Assembly: GCA_013215505.1 (NCBI GenBank)
Contig: JABSQZ010000002.1
Coordinates: 207,945-271,944 of the forward strand
Length of the DNA stretch: 64,000 nucleotides
Reading direction: 5' to 3'
Origin: Oceanospirillaceae bacterium
GTDB taxonomy: Bacteria > Pseudomonadota > Gammaproteobacteria > Pseudomonadales > Balneatricaceae
Part shown: positions 18,116 to 26,600 of the stretch, piece after piece
Layout of the letters: every line of letters starts with the position of its first letter
Numbering within the stretch: position 1 is the first letter of the stretch
Notes under the pieces: model-generated
Seen by the model: the letters and a program-made list of their open reading frames with translations, nothing else
Databases searched by the model: none
Told to the model about the DNA's origin: nothing
Program-made: the position numbers and the translations under genes

Positions 18116-18140
18116 AACATACCATACTGTATGGTATGTT
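18116..18140. promoter_or_regulatory. 25-base palindromic operator candidate
   Basis: Bases 18116-18140 form a palindrome with 12-base perfect arms (AACATACCATAC / GTATGGTATGTT) around a single central T. It lies in the divergent region between the TetR gene and the GNAT gene. The size, symmetry and CATACCATAC half-sites are typical of TetR-family operators. Confidence 0.75.
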
Positions 18141-18267
18141 TATTGTATATAAAAAGACTCGTTGTTTGTGCTTTTGTTGAAAAGCATTGATTAAGTGAGC
18201 AGCTGTTTTAATATATTACTGAGCAGAACAGGTTGAATTGATTAAAATTATTTAACAGGGCGTTTTA

Positions 18268-18771
18268 ATGATCATAAGAAGAGTGACAATTTCAGATGCA
18301 GGATCACTGCTCAAATTGATGTATCAGCTCGATACTGAAACACAATTTATGCTGATGGAAGTGGGGGAGCGCACCACTACTGTCGAGCAGCAGGCAAAGA
18401 TTATTGAGTCATTTTCGGGCTCGAGCTCTAAAGTTATGTTGGTGGCAGGGCTCGATGAAGAAATACTAGGTTTTGTAGTAGGTGTAGGTAATAGCGCCAA
18501 GCGTAATCAACATGCAATGTATTGTGTGATAGGGGTATGCCAGAATGCTGCTGGTCGTGGGCTAGGTTCAAAACTGTTGTCAGAGTTGCAGCAATGGGCG
18601 ATAAAACATGACTTTAGCCGTTTGGAATTGACAGTGATGGAGCATAATAAGCGTGCTCAGGCCCTGTATCTATCGCATGGATTTGCTATTGAAGGCACTA
18701 AAAGAAATGCACTGCTGATCGATGGCGCCTACGTCAATGAGTTGTACATGGCTAAATTGCTAGCCGTTTAA
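18268..18771 (+). CDS. GNAT family N-acetyltransferase
   Basis: A 167-residue GCN5-type acetyltransferase that transfers an acetyl group from acetyl-CoA to an amine. The acetyl-CoA-binding loop is NAAGRGLGSKLLSEL (near residue 92), with IGVCQNAAG before it. The end ELTVMEHNKRAQALYLSHGF, followed by YVNELYMAKL, is typical of the RimI/PhiA-like branch. Substrate unknown. It is followed 15 bases later by a VOC gene and likely shares its transcript. Confidence 0.88.
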   Translation: MIIRRVTISDAGSLLKLMYQLDTETQFMLMEVGERTTTVEQQAKIIESFSGSSSKVMLVAGLDEEILGFVVGVGNSAKRNQHAMYCVIGVCQNAAGRGLGSKLLSELQQWAIKHDFSRLELTVMEHNKRAQALYLSHGFAIEGTKRNALLIDGAYVNELYMAKLLAV

Positions 18772-18786
18772 GATTGGGGAGAAGTA

Positions 18787-19170
18787 ATGAATTTGAATCA
18801 AGTCACTTTGCCGGTTAAAGATATGCCCGCTGCCACTGAATTTTATCTTAAACTGGGTTTTACTCAGATTGTGGATACGCCGCACTATGCACGGTTTCAG
18901 TGTCCTGAAGGTGAAGCTACTTTCTCGTTATCCTTAAATGAGGAGGACTTTAGTAACGGTGCCGTTATATATTTTGAACATCAAGGGTTAGACTTGTGGG
19001 TAACAGAGCTCAAGCAAAAAGGAATCAACTTTGAACAGGAACCAACCGATCAGAGCTATCTTTGGCGCGAGGCAGTACTGTCAGATCCGTCCGGCAATAA
19101 GATTAAATTGTACTGGGCCGGTGAAAATAGGTTAAATCCCCCTTGGCGTGTCGATAAGCACGCTCAATAA
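18787..19170 (+). CDS. VOC family (glyoxalase/bleomycin resistance-like) protein
   Basis: A 127-residue single-module vicinal-oxygen-chelate protein. LPVKDMPAATEFYLKLGF opens the first beta-alpha-beta-beta-beta unit, and LSDPSGNKIKLYWAGE closes the second with the conserved DPxGN turn and metal-type Glu/Tyr positions. The family covers metal-dependent isomerases, dioxygenases and drug-binding proteins, and the sequence gives no specific function. GGGGA precedes the ATG. It sits just after the GNAT gene, which suggests a small detoxification or stress operon. Confidence 0.85.
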   Translation: MNLNQVTLPVKDMPAATEFYLKLGFTQIVDTPHYARFQCPEGEATFSLSLNEEDFSNGAVIYFEHQGLDLWVTELKQKGINFEQEPTDQSYLWREAVLSDPSGNKIKLYWAGENRLNPPWRVDKHAQ

Positions 19171-19229
19171 TAAGCTCAGTATTAAATTCGGTGGTATGTT
19201 CTTTAATGCACTTAATTTTTTGGAGAGTT

Positions 19230-19631
19230 ATGTTTAATCAACAGATTATTATTTTTGATGGCATATGTAATTTCTGCAATGGCTCAGTGAATTTCATTAT
19301 TAAACGCGATCACCAAAATGTCTTTGTCTTTACCCCGATGCAGAGCAAAGCTGCCGAAGAGCTACTAGAGCGGCACCAATTTGAAGATTTTGGTTTTGAT
19401 ACTTTTGTGCTAATTAAAGATGATGTTTGCTATTACCGCACTGACGCCGCCTTAGAAATTATCAAAGATTTAAGCGGCTACTGGTATCTGTTAAAAATTT
19501 TTAAGCTTTTACCCAGATCATTCAGAGACTTTTTTTATAAATTGCTGGCCAGGCACCGCTATCAATTATTTGGCAAAAAGCCGCAGTGTATGATCCCGAC
19601 CCCAGAGGTCAAAAGTAAGTTTTTAGATTAG
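19230..19631 (+). CDS. DCC family thiol-disulfide oxidoreductase-like protein (DUF393)
   Basis: A 133-residue protein of the DCC family. The name-giving motif is present: FDGICNFCNGSVNF (DxxCxxC) near residue 8. The mid-protein segments FTPMQSKAAEELL and RTDAALEI are the other conserved blocks, with FRDFFYKLLARHRYQLFGKK at the end. These small cytoplasmic proteins are predicted thioredoxin-like reductases. ATG at 19230 is chosen over an upstream in-frame start because GGAGAG precedes it and homology begins there. Confidence 0.9.
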   Translation: MFNQQIIIFDGICNFCNGSVNFIIKRDHQNVFVFTPMQSKAAEELLERHQFEDFGFDTFVLIKDDVCYYRTDAALEIIKDLSGYWYLLKIFKLLPRSFRDFFYKLLARHRYQLFGKKPQCMIPTPEVKSKFLD

Positions 19632-19835
19632 AAATCCGCACAACCGAGATCGCGCACTTTTTTACCTCTGGCTAATAGAGAGTGCAGATGTTTTTTCTAA
19701 AAATCCCTTGCTAGCTCTGCTTTATGAAGATAAATTTCCTGTGATGGTCCTGACAAGAAAAATTTTACAGGCAGTTTCTGTAATAAAATAATAGTATTAC
19801 TGCAATATTTAGATCCGTTTTGGAGTTAAACATTA

Positions 19836-20705
19836 ATGACGTTGTACCGAAATTTTACCAGCGAAGAACAAATTAACCTTGAGTATAACGCGGTACTGGC
19901 AGTGCCTGATCTACAGAGTTATATAGATCAGGACATAAAAGCTAGCAGCGCCGCAAGAACTGAATTGTTGTGTTATTTGGATCAAAGCTACGGATCTGAG
20001 ATTGATGAAACAATCGATATCTTCCCGGCGAAAGAACCGGGTTCCCCTATAGTGTTATTTATTCACGGTGGCTACTGGCGCAGCTTAAGCAATAAAGATT
20101 TTAGTTTTGTCGCCCGTGGGCTGGTGGAGAGTGGGGTGAGCGTGGCGATGCCTAACTATTCACTGTGCCCGGCAGTTTCAATGCAAAAAATAACCCAGCA
20201 AAACCGAGCGGCGCTGGCCTGGTTATATAATCATGCATCGAATTTTAACGCTGATAGAGAGCGGGTTTTTGTCTGTGGTCACTCTGCCGGTGGTCAGCAA
20301 GCGGCGATGTTGTCGCTGACAGACTGGGCAAAAGACTATGATTTCCCGGATAATGTTATTAAAGGCTGCATGCCGATCAGCGGAATTTTCGATTTATCAC
20401 CCCTGTATTATTCCTGGTTGCAACCATCATTAAAATTGACCGATGCCACGGTATTATCCCAAAGTCCATTTTTGCAAGCTCCTCAGCAAGTACCGCCGAT
20501 GCTGGTGTCTGTAGGTGGGGATGAGTCTGCTGAGTTTATCCGTCAATCTGCGGATTTTGTGACTGCCTGGCGCAATAGTGCTGTGCCTTTGAAACTGGAC
20601 ATTCTCAGCGGTAAAAATCATTTTTCAGTGATCCAAGATTTATATGTGAAAGATAGCCCGCTGTGCAAGAGTATCATTGAGTTTATGCAGCAGTGCGAAA
20701 GTTAA
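19836..20705 (+). CDS. Alpha/beta hydrolase, kynurenine formamidase/BD-FAE-like
   Basis: A 289-residue esterase or amidase of the hormone-sensitive-lipase-like group. FIHGGYWRSLSNKDFS is the HGG(Y/W) oxyanion motif near residue 76, and CGHSAGGQQAAML is the nucleophile elbow near 149. VGGDESAEF supplies the Asp and GKNHFSVI the His. HGGYW plus GHSAGG is the pattern of arylformamidases (kynurenine formamidase-like), but the other kynurenine-pathway genes are absent, so any small ester or amide is possible. No signal peptide. GGAG precedes the start at ATG 19836. Confidence 0.85.
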   Translation: MTLYRNFTSEEQINLEYNAVLAVPDLQSYIDQDIKASSAARTELLCYLDQSYGSEIDETIDIFPAKEPGSPIVLFIHGGYWRSLSNKDFSFVARGLVESGVSVAMPNYSLCPAVSMQKITQQNRAALAWLYNHASNFNADRERVFVCGHSAGGQQAAMLSLTDWAKDYDFPDNVIKGCMPISGIFDLSPLYYSWLQPSLKLTDATVLSQSPFLQAPQQVPPMLVSVGGDESAEFIRQSADFVTAWRNSAVPLKLDILSGKNHFSVIQDLYVKDSPLCKSIIEFMQQCES

Positions 20706-20970
20706 TAGTTCTATTGAGTGGCTGGTTAGTACAATACAAGGTGCATATACAATAATTGACTGATGTACCTTTCACCGACCTCTAGGAAAAATCAACCAGT
20801 CAGCAGCTTCAAAAAAATGAATCTACAATGTTTTCCTAATGAAGTGATACAGGAATTTTGCTCATTTTCGCAGTTATAAAGTCGAGCTATGATGAATTGG
20901 CTAGAGTAAAAGACAAAGCTTAATGTGTGGTTAGTTATTACGAATAAATTATTGCGAATAGCAGGGTGGT

Positions 20971-21735
20971 TTGGTGAAACTAAGATCCTTGATCAAATGC
21001 TTTCTAATCTACTCATTCCTATCAATAAACCTAGTTGCAGCGCAGTCAAGTGGCTGCAACCAATTGACAGTGTCTGGATCAGTAGGTTGGTATCCGTTAA
21101 TAATGAAAAGTTACTACGACAATGGCTATCGGGGGGTGGGTTACGATTTGGCGGTCGAAATTGCCCGAGAACTTAAAGTTCCGCTGTTATTTAAGGTGCT
21201 TCCCTGGAAGCGAATTCTGCGGCAATTGGAGTTGGGCAGATTAGATATTATCTTAGGCATATATAAGACTAAACCGCGCAGTATTAAGTATCTCTACAGT
21301 CCAGCGCTGATTAATAACGAAGTAAAAGTATTTGTACTAAAAGAGAAAACCTTTGCGTTAAATAGCTATGAGAATTTGATAGGTATGCGTGGGGATATGC
21401 CCAATGGTGGCAGTTTTGGTGATAAGTTTGATGATTTTTCGAATCAACACCTGCAGCTTTCGAAAATAGAAGGTAAGGAAGAGAAGATAAAAAGATTACT
21501 GCGTGGTGTCAGTGACTATTTTGATGCTATGCAATTCCTGGATAAAGAGCGATTGACGCAGAAAATCGTCGCTCTGCCTTTTATTATTGCCTCTACTCCG
21601 GTGTACTTTGCCATGAGTAGGAACTCTGCCTGCACCGTTCAGGCACAGAAGGTGTTTGCACTGTTAAATCGTTTCAAAAAGGATGGCACACTGGCCGAAA
21701 TAATTAAAAGATATGACTTTGTCAATCCCAACTAA
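20971..21735 (+). CDS. Periplasmic solute-binding-like protein (bac_3 type)
   Basis: A 254-residue secreted protein. The signal peptide spans residues 1-24 (cleavage near VAAQS). The body is an amino-acid-binding-like fold: GVGYDLAVEIARELKVPLLF is the typical GFDxDL region, followed by LPWKRILRQLELGRLDIILG. This group often lacks transporter partners, as here, and may act as an orphan sensor. The start is TTG 20971 or GTG 20974, both behind AGGGTGG. It shares its general type with the partial gene at the left edge. Confidence 0.82.
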   Translation: MVKLRSLIKCFLIYSFLSINLVAAQSSGCNQLTVSGSVGWYPLIMKSYYDNGYRGVGYDLAVEIARELKVPLLFKVLPWKRILRQLELGRLDIILGIYKTKPRSIKYLYSPALINNEVKVFVLKEKTFALNSYENLIGMRGDMPNGGSFGDKFDDFSNQHLQLSKIEGKEEKIKRLLRGVSDYFDAMQFLDKERLTQKIVALPFIIASTPVYFAMSRNSACTVQAQKVFALLNRFKKDGTLAEIIKRYDFVNPN

Positions 21736-21764
21736 ACAGTTGCCGCCAATATCAGGCTTGCGCT

Positions 21765-22649
21765 CTATTCTTTAAAATACTCCATAACAAACCCCTTAAA
21801 CAACTCTTGGGCTTTAGCCAGTTTAATATTTTTGTGATAAATCATTTTGAAATCTAAAGATTTGTAGCTAAACGGATGTGGATCGGTTATCTGCCAAATC
21901 TCGCCTTGTTTGAGTTCGTGCTCGACAAAGAAATCCAAAAAAATACCGATTCCCATGCCCGCGAGCACGGCCTGTTTATAACTAAAGGCATCATCTAGTG
22001 CGGTAAATTGGCTCAATGGTTTTGTAATCCCTATCTTTTGCAGATATAAGCGTAAAGTGGACAAGTTGATGTAAGAGGGGATCAGTAGATTATCTTCGAT
22101 AACTCGCAGTTGTTGCTCTGTTGTCAGCTGGGGAGTAAAGCTCTGTGGGGCGCAGAGTATGGTTTTTGCCTGGAAGAGTTTTACGCTACGCAATTGCGAG
22201 TCGGCTAGTGGGGTGCCTCTAAAAGCAAAATCAATATCCTGCTGCACTAAATCGAGGCTTTTATTAGTGATGATAAGGTCCAGTTTTATCTGCGGATGGG
22301 CGTGACAAAAGGCACTGAGCATCTGCATAAATCTTCCCTGACTGAATACTTGCGGCAATGTGATGCGCAGCACACTGTGAGCCTGCTGGTTGTCACTGAA
22401 AAACAATTCCTCTGCCGCGTTCAAACTTTCCAGTACTTGCTTACACTGAGTGTAAAAAGTTTTTCCCTCGCCGGTGATACGTATGCTTTTGGCATCGCGA
22501 ATAACCAAGTCGGCAGAATAGTACCGCTCCAAGGTTGATAAGTGCTTACTGACTGCTGATGGGGTCAGATTAAGATAGTCTGCGGCATTTTTTAAACTGC
22601 CATGGTCGACTATTGCTATATAGCTTTTAAAGTATCTCAGCTTATCCAT
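21765..22649 (-). CDS. LysR family transcriptional regulator
   Basis: A 294-residue LysR regulator. Residues 1-60 hold the winged helix (YIAIVDHGSLKNAADYLNLTPSAVSKHLSTLER), then a linker helix and a periplasmic-binding-like effector domain from about residue 90. It is divergent from the MBL-fold gene 98 bases away, the classical arrangement for a regulator and its target. TATAGATCACTTTTTATCACTTTGG in the gap could hold the T-N11-A-type binding site. Confidence 0.92.
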   Translation of the reverse strand: MDKLRYFKSYIAIVDHGSLKNAADYLNLTPSAVSKHLSTLERYYSADLVIRDAKSIRITGEGKTFYTQCKQVLESLNAAEELFFSDNQQAHSVLRITLPQVFSQGRFMQMLSAFCHAHPQIKLDLIITNKSLDLVQQDIDFAFRGTPLADSQLRSVKLFQAKTILCAPQSFTPQLTTEQQLRVIEDNLLIPSYINLSTLRLYLQKIGITKPLSQFTALDDAFSYKQAVLAGMGIGIFLDFFVEHELKQGEIWQITDPHPFSYKSLDFKMIYHKNIKLAKAQELFKGFVMEYFKE

Positions 22650-22747
22650 TCATCATTCCGTATTGTCACTTTGATAAGTACTATAGATCACTTTTTATCA
22701 CTTTGGTAGCTGCCTATACTGATCGCAAATAACTGGAGGATGAACTG

Positions 22748-23626
22748 ATGAAAAAACTATCAAAAACAATGCTGAAGCTATCTGGGTTAATGTTGCTGTC
22801 GACAGTAACAGCTGCTGAACCGGTTTCAATAGAATCATTACAAACTAAAAGCGCCGCACAAATTAAGCTTTATGTTTTAGATTGCGGCACCGTACAAGCG
22901 CGGGACTTATCGGTGTTTAATCCAAAAATAGATCAGGGAGTACAGATGGATATGGCGGTTCCCTGCTACCTGATTAAACACCCGAGCAAAGGCACCTTGG
23001 TATGGGATGCGGGATTAAGCGATGCAATAGCTAGTGAGGAAAATGGTGTGGAATTTTATGAAGGAGCTTTTAATTTAAGTGTTAAAAAAACCATGCTCTC
23101 CCAGCTGCAGGAAATTGGCGTTGAGCCAGCACAAGTTACTTATTTCGCCCCCTCGCATTTGCACGTAGATCACAGTGGCAACGCCAATTATTTTGCCGAC
23201 AGCACTGTATTGATGCAACAAGCTGAATACCAAGTGGCTTTTTCTGCGGATGCGGCCAATTATGGTTTTGATATCAACAACTACTCGGCTTTAAAAGATG
23301 CTAAACGCATTCAATTACAAGGTGATCACGATGTGTTTGGCGACGGCTCAGCCGTTATTTTGAGCACCCCCGGGCACTCACCCGGGCACCAGTCGCTGTA
23401 CCTTAAATTGCCAGAGACAGGCCCGGTGATCTTAAGTGGTGACCTGTTTCATTTCGAGAAAAATCGTCAAGACTACGGCATCCCGGTCTGGAATGACAAA
23501 AAATCAACCATTAGCTCCTTTGCCAAAATAGACAATATACTCGATCAAACCTCTGCCAAACTGTGGATCCAACACGATCCAGAGCAAGCAAAAAGCATGC
23601 GCATGTCACCGGCTTACTATCAGTAA
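22748..23626 (+). CDS. Secreted MBL-fold metallohydrolase (N-acyl-homoserine lactonase-like)
   Basis: A 292-residue metallo-beta-lactamase-fold hydrolase with a signal peptide (residues 1-22, cleaved near TAAEP). The zinc motif HLHVDHSGN (HxHxDH) is near residue 138. GHSPGHQSLYL supplies the next His, GDLFHF the bridging Asp and IQHDP the last His. LDCGTVQARDLSVFNP and the overall spacing match the AHL-lactonase-like (AiiA/AttM-type) branch, so quorum quenching or lactone hydrolysis is possible. The divergent LysR gene is the likely regulator. A hairpin repeat lies downstream at 23765-23800. Confidence 0.87.
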   Translation: MKKLSKTMLKLSGLMLLSTVTAAEPVSIESLQTKSAAQIKLYVLDCGTVQARDLSVFNPKIDQGVQMDMAVPCYLIKHPSKGTLVWDAGLSDAIASEENGVEFYEGAFNLSVKKTMLSQLQEIGVEPAQVTYFAPSHLHVDHSGNANYFADSTVLMQQAEYQVAFSADAANYGFDINNYSALKDAKRIQLQGDHDVFGDGSAVILSTPGHSPGHQSLYLKLPETGPVILSGDLFHFEKNRQDYGIPVWNDKKSTISSFAKIDNILDQTSAKLWIQHDPEQAKSMRMSPAYYQ

Positions 23627-23764
23627 CGAGTAGCAAGAGTATTTTGTAGCGGAAAAAATAATAGGCGAGGCATTAATGTACGCGCTCTGATAACTGCTAA
23701 AGCTGCGCTTTAACGATTTGAGGTAGCTTTCGGTAATCTTGAACTTGTTTACTTGAGTTATTTT

Positions 23765-23800
23765 CTTTACCTAAGTGAAGAAAGTAACTCATTGAAAACG
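23765..23800. repeat. Imperfect hairpin repeat, copy 2 of 2
   Basis: The counterpart of 5625-5667 in inverted orientation. Bases 23775-23800 match at 23 of 26 positions, and a local stem TTTCTTTAC / GTGAAGAAA flanks a CTAA loop. It lies in the gap after the MBL-fold gene. Confidence 0.5.
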
Positions 23801-23912
23801 AATGTTCCTTTAAAATATTAACGGTCAACAATGTTTGCTGTACCAGCAATAATGTAGATAATAAGTTAATTCAACTCTCTCTCTGCCCGCTGGCTTATAT
23901 TCAGGAGCGACT

Positions 23913-24455
23913 ATGTTAAAAATATTTAGTTTATTGCTGTTATTAGTCTTTAGTCATTCTGCGTTGTCTCTAGAAATTCCAAAAGCTCAGCTTGAATATT
24001 TCAAGAAATTTATCAGCAGTGTTCAGCCATTATCTTTTGCCAGTAATAGAGAATACTGCGGCTACTTTGGCTTAGATAATAACGATAATTTCATCATCAC
24101 TAAAGCGCAACAAGGGGGTGAAGACTATAGTGACCTGGTAGACATTGACGAACTCCCAGAAGATTTTTATATTTTATTTAGCTACCACACTCACGGTGCA
24201 TTTTCGATAGAGGCGGATTCTGAATTGCCATCTACTATGGACCTGCAGGGTGATATAGAAGATCAGATTGACGGGCTGATAGTGACCCCTGGTGGACGTA
24301 TCTGGCTGAATGATTACCAAGCTAAAATCGCTACTCTGGTCTGCGGGCCAGATTGTGTAATGGCTGATCCCGATTTTAACGGCGCTCTACTAGATCCGGT
24401 TGTTGACAGTTATAGCTTGGCTGACCTGAAAAAAAGGGATCAGCTAATGCAGTAA
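23913..24455 (+). CDS. Secreted DUF4329/JAMM-like protein
   Basis: A 180-residue protein with a signal peptide (residues 1-19, cleaved near ALSLE). The body carries a JAB1/MPN-like metal signature: REYCGYFG with a candidate Glu, then SYHTHGAFS (HxH) and PSTMD (S-x2-D) in the order seen in JAMM isopeptidases and in the DUF4329 family. Two late cysteines (CGPDC) may form a disulfide. GGAG precedes the ATG. If enzymatic it would act outside the cytoplasm. The fold call is by motif order only. Confidence 0.65.
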   Translation: MLKIFSLLLLLVFSHSALSLEIPKAQLEYFKKFISSVQPLSFASNREYCGYFGLDNNDNFIITKAQQGGEDYSDLVDIDELPEDFYILFSYHTHGAFSIEADSELPSTMDLQGDIEDQIDGLIVTPGGRIWLNDYQAKIATLVCGPDCVMADPDFNGALLDPVVDSYSLADLKKRDQLMQ

Positions 24456-24610
24456 ATATGCGGATAATTTGAATGTCATAATTTGTTAGTGATCAGTAGT
24501 GACTACTTTAGTTGGTTGCCGGTAGGGGCGAGTTTTTAATATATATTGCTGTAACAGTTCAGCCTGCGGTCTGTGACCGCGGCTGATTATTGTTTTTTTG
24601 TTTGTCCAAA

Positions 24611-25084
24611 TTACAACTTGCGTCCCAGTTTTTTCTCGACTTGTCTCTTTTCCCAGTCGGCGCCGAAAGGGCTGTAAATTTCGAACACACTTAAGGCGTG
24701 GGAGGCGACGCCTATGCCCCAGCCCATGGCCACCCACCAGGCCCAAATGTAGCCGGGGCTGGTCAAAAAATTGAGTATGAATAAACCGCTGACTACTATT
24801 AAGTACTGGATAAGGTGCGTGTAAAAGCCTTTTAAATCTCTTACCTGCTCCAGTACCTGAGACTCTTCAAAGGTTAGTTTACTGTCAGTTGTTGGCATGT
24901 CTGGCTCCTGTTGCTGTAAATCAGCGAGTGGGATTTCAAAAACAGCCGCTAGCGCTTTCATCGATTCCAGGCCAGCTTTTTGGCCGCGCTCAATGCGCTG
25001 AATCGTCCTGATACTCAGGCCACTCAATTGCGCTAAATGATCTTGGGACCAGGCGCGTTGTAGTCTTAGTTTGCGAACGATCAT
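24611..25084 (-). CDS. XRE-type HTH regulator with C-terminal 2TM membrane domain
   Basis: A 157-residue protein. An N-terminal Cro/XRE helix-turn-helix (SQDHLAQLSGLSIRTIQRIERGQ) is joined through a linker to a 2TM domain (FYTHLIQYLIVVSGLFILNF, WAWWVAMGWGIGVASHAL) and a basic tail. The arrangement implies a membrane-tethered DNA-binding protein. ATG at 25084 is chosen because AGAGGAAA precedes it; an upstream in-frame GTG (25123) has no ribosome site. No partner gene is adjacent. Confidence 0.85.
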   Translation of the reverse strand: MIVRKLRLQRAWSQDHLAQLSGLSIRTIQRIERGQKAGLESMKALAAVFEIPLADLQQQEPDMPTTDSKLTFEESQVLEQVRDLKGFYTHLIQYLIVVSGLFILNFLTSPGYIWAWWVAMGWGIGVASHALSVFEIYSPFGADWEKRQVEKKLGRKL

Positions 25085-25405
25085 GGTATTTCCTCTGCTG
25101 CGGTACGTGTTGCTATTATTCACTCAATGCTGGGGAACAGTGACGACAGCAAGCTGACTCAGCGCTGACATCTATCTGACATTATTATGACAGTTGTTTT
25201 AAATCAAATAGTTAAGTAACTTGTGATGTTTGGCGATGCGAGTATTTTTTGAAATAATAAACAGAGGATCCCACAGAAAAGAATCTGGGGACAGCTTTAT
25301 TAAAGCTGGATTGACAGCGGCCAGAGCCGCTGCCAATACTGGATTGTCAACCTGTGGATGTTGGACTTAATTGCATGCTCCCTAAGGCATTTGCACACAG
25401 TGCTG
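25085..25405. other. Intergenic with two small palindromes
   Basis: A 17-base palindrome CAGCTTTA-T-TAAAGCTG (25292-25308) and a stem CAGCGGC/GCCGCTG (25315-25332) lie between the nitrilase end and the XRE start. Neither has a T-run. They may end the nitrilase transcript or regulate the XRE gene. Confidence 0.5.
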
Positions 25406-26389
25406 CTAATCAATAATTTTAATCAGCGCTTGTCTGCGTCTGTCTACAGTAAGCTTAGTGACATCAGGTCGACTGTAATGTCCGGCAACATCAAAATTTT
25501 GTCGCTCTTCGCGCACCCGGCCATGGTCTATCACCGCGGTAAATAGTCCTTCAATATCACACTGCGGTTCAATCAGCCACTCACCATCTGGCCCGGCCAG
25601 ACAAGAGCCGCCGTTTGCTAACATCTGCTCTTCACCGGCACCGTCTAAAATTGCCGCCAGATGTGGGGTGTTGTCGGGGAAGTCGGATTTGCGCATCAGA
25701 CCACTAACAGCCATGGAAAAAGAGCGCCCCTCTTTGGCGATAAATTTGGTCAGGTCATGGGTGTTGCGGTGACAACCTGGCCAGATGGCGACGTGTAAAT
25801 CTTCACCCATACCGTACAGTGCCGCCCGTGAAAGTGGCATCCAGTTCTCCCAGCAGTTCAGTCCTCCGGTGTTAAAAGCACCTAATTGATGGACCCTCAG
25901 ACCGTGACCGTCACCCGGAGCCCAGGTCAATCGCTCTTCATAAGTGGGCATTAATTTGCGGTGTACCGAGCCAATTTCACCTTGTTTATCGATATACACC
26001 ATAGTGCAGTACAAGCTATGGCCACCTCTGTTGAGTGCCCGCTCGATAATACCGACATAGACTGCGCAATTGTTAGCTTTAGCGGCAGCGCAGACTTTAT
26101 CTAAGTGACCTGCTTCTATCTGCACTGCCTGATCGGTGTAATGGGAGTGTAATTCCTTTTGATCTTGTGCATTGAAGCGGGCGCCATCAGTCATGGAAAC
26201 CCAAAATGGATAGCCGGGGATCAGGGCTTCGCCAAAGGCCACCAGATCTACTTTTTCCGCCCCCGCCTGATTGATCATCGCCACCACTTTGTCAGTGGTG
26301 GCCTCTCGGTCCAGCCACACCGGTGCCAGCTGCCCCAAGCCGACTTTGAGTTGATCTTTATTCAGTGATGCATCATTAGTAGTGAACAT
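25406..26389 (-). CDS. Nitrilase/carbon-nitrogen hydrolase family protein
   Basis: A 327-residue nitrilase-superfamily enzyme that hydrolyses nitriles or amides. The catalytic triad is visible: Glu54 (FGEALIPGYP), Lys145 (HRKLMPTYEER) and Cys179 (GGLNCWENWMPL). The CWENWMPL wording and length fit true nitrilases (branch 1). A LysR gene is divergent, 211 bases away, and is likely its regulator. No signal peptide. Whether it acts on aliphatic or aromatic nitriles cannot be told. Confidence 0.92.
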   Translation of the reverse strand: MFTTNDASLNKDQLKVGLGQLAPVWLDREATTDKVVAMINQAGAEKVDLVAFGEALIPGYPFWVSMTDGARFNAQDQKELHSHYTDQAVQIEAGHLDKVCAAAKANNCAVYVGIIERALNRGGHSLYCTMVYIDKQGEIGSVHRKLMPTYEERLTWAPGDGHGLRVHQLGAFNTGGLNCWENWMPLSRAALYGMGEDLHVAIWPGCHRNTHDLTKFIAKEGRSFSMAVSGLMRKSDFPDNTPHLAAILDGAGEEQMLANGGSCLAGPDGEWLIEPQCDIEGLFTAVIDHGRVREERQNFDVAGHYSRPDVTKLTVDRRRQALIKIID

Positions 26390-26600
26390 AATATTTCCCG
26401 ATTGGTGGCGATTAGCGCCTTAAAGTAGCATAAAAAATACGGCCCATGATGATAAAAGCAACAAAGACCTGTGACAGGTGAAGCTCTGCGACATTAGTGC
26501 AAGCACTGACGAGGTCATCATCTCTAGTGTTATCAATAGAAGTGATTATAATTGCAAATAATTAAATCGATAATCTGTTTGATTGGAATAGGACTTGTGC

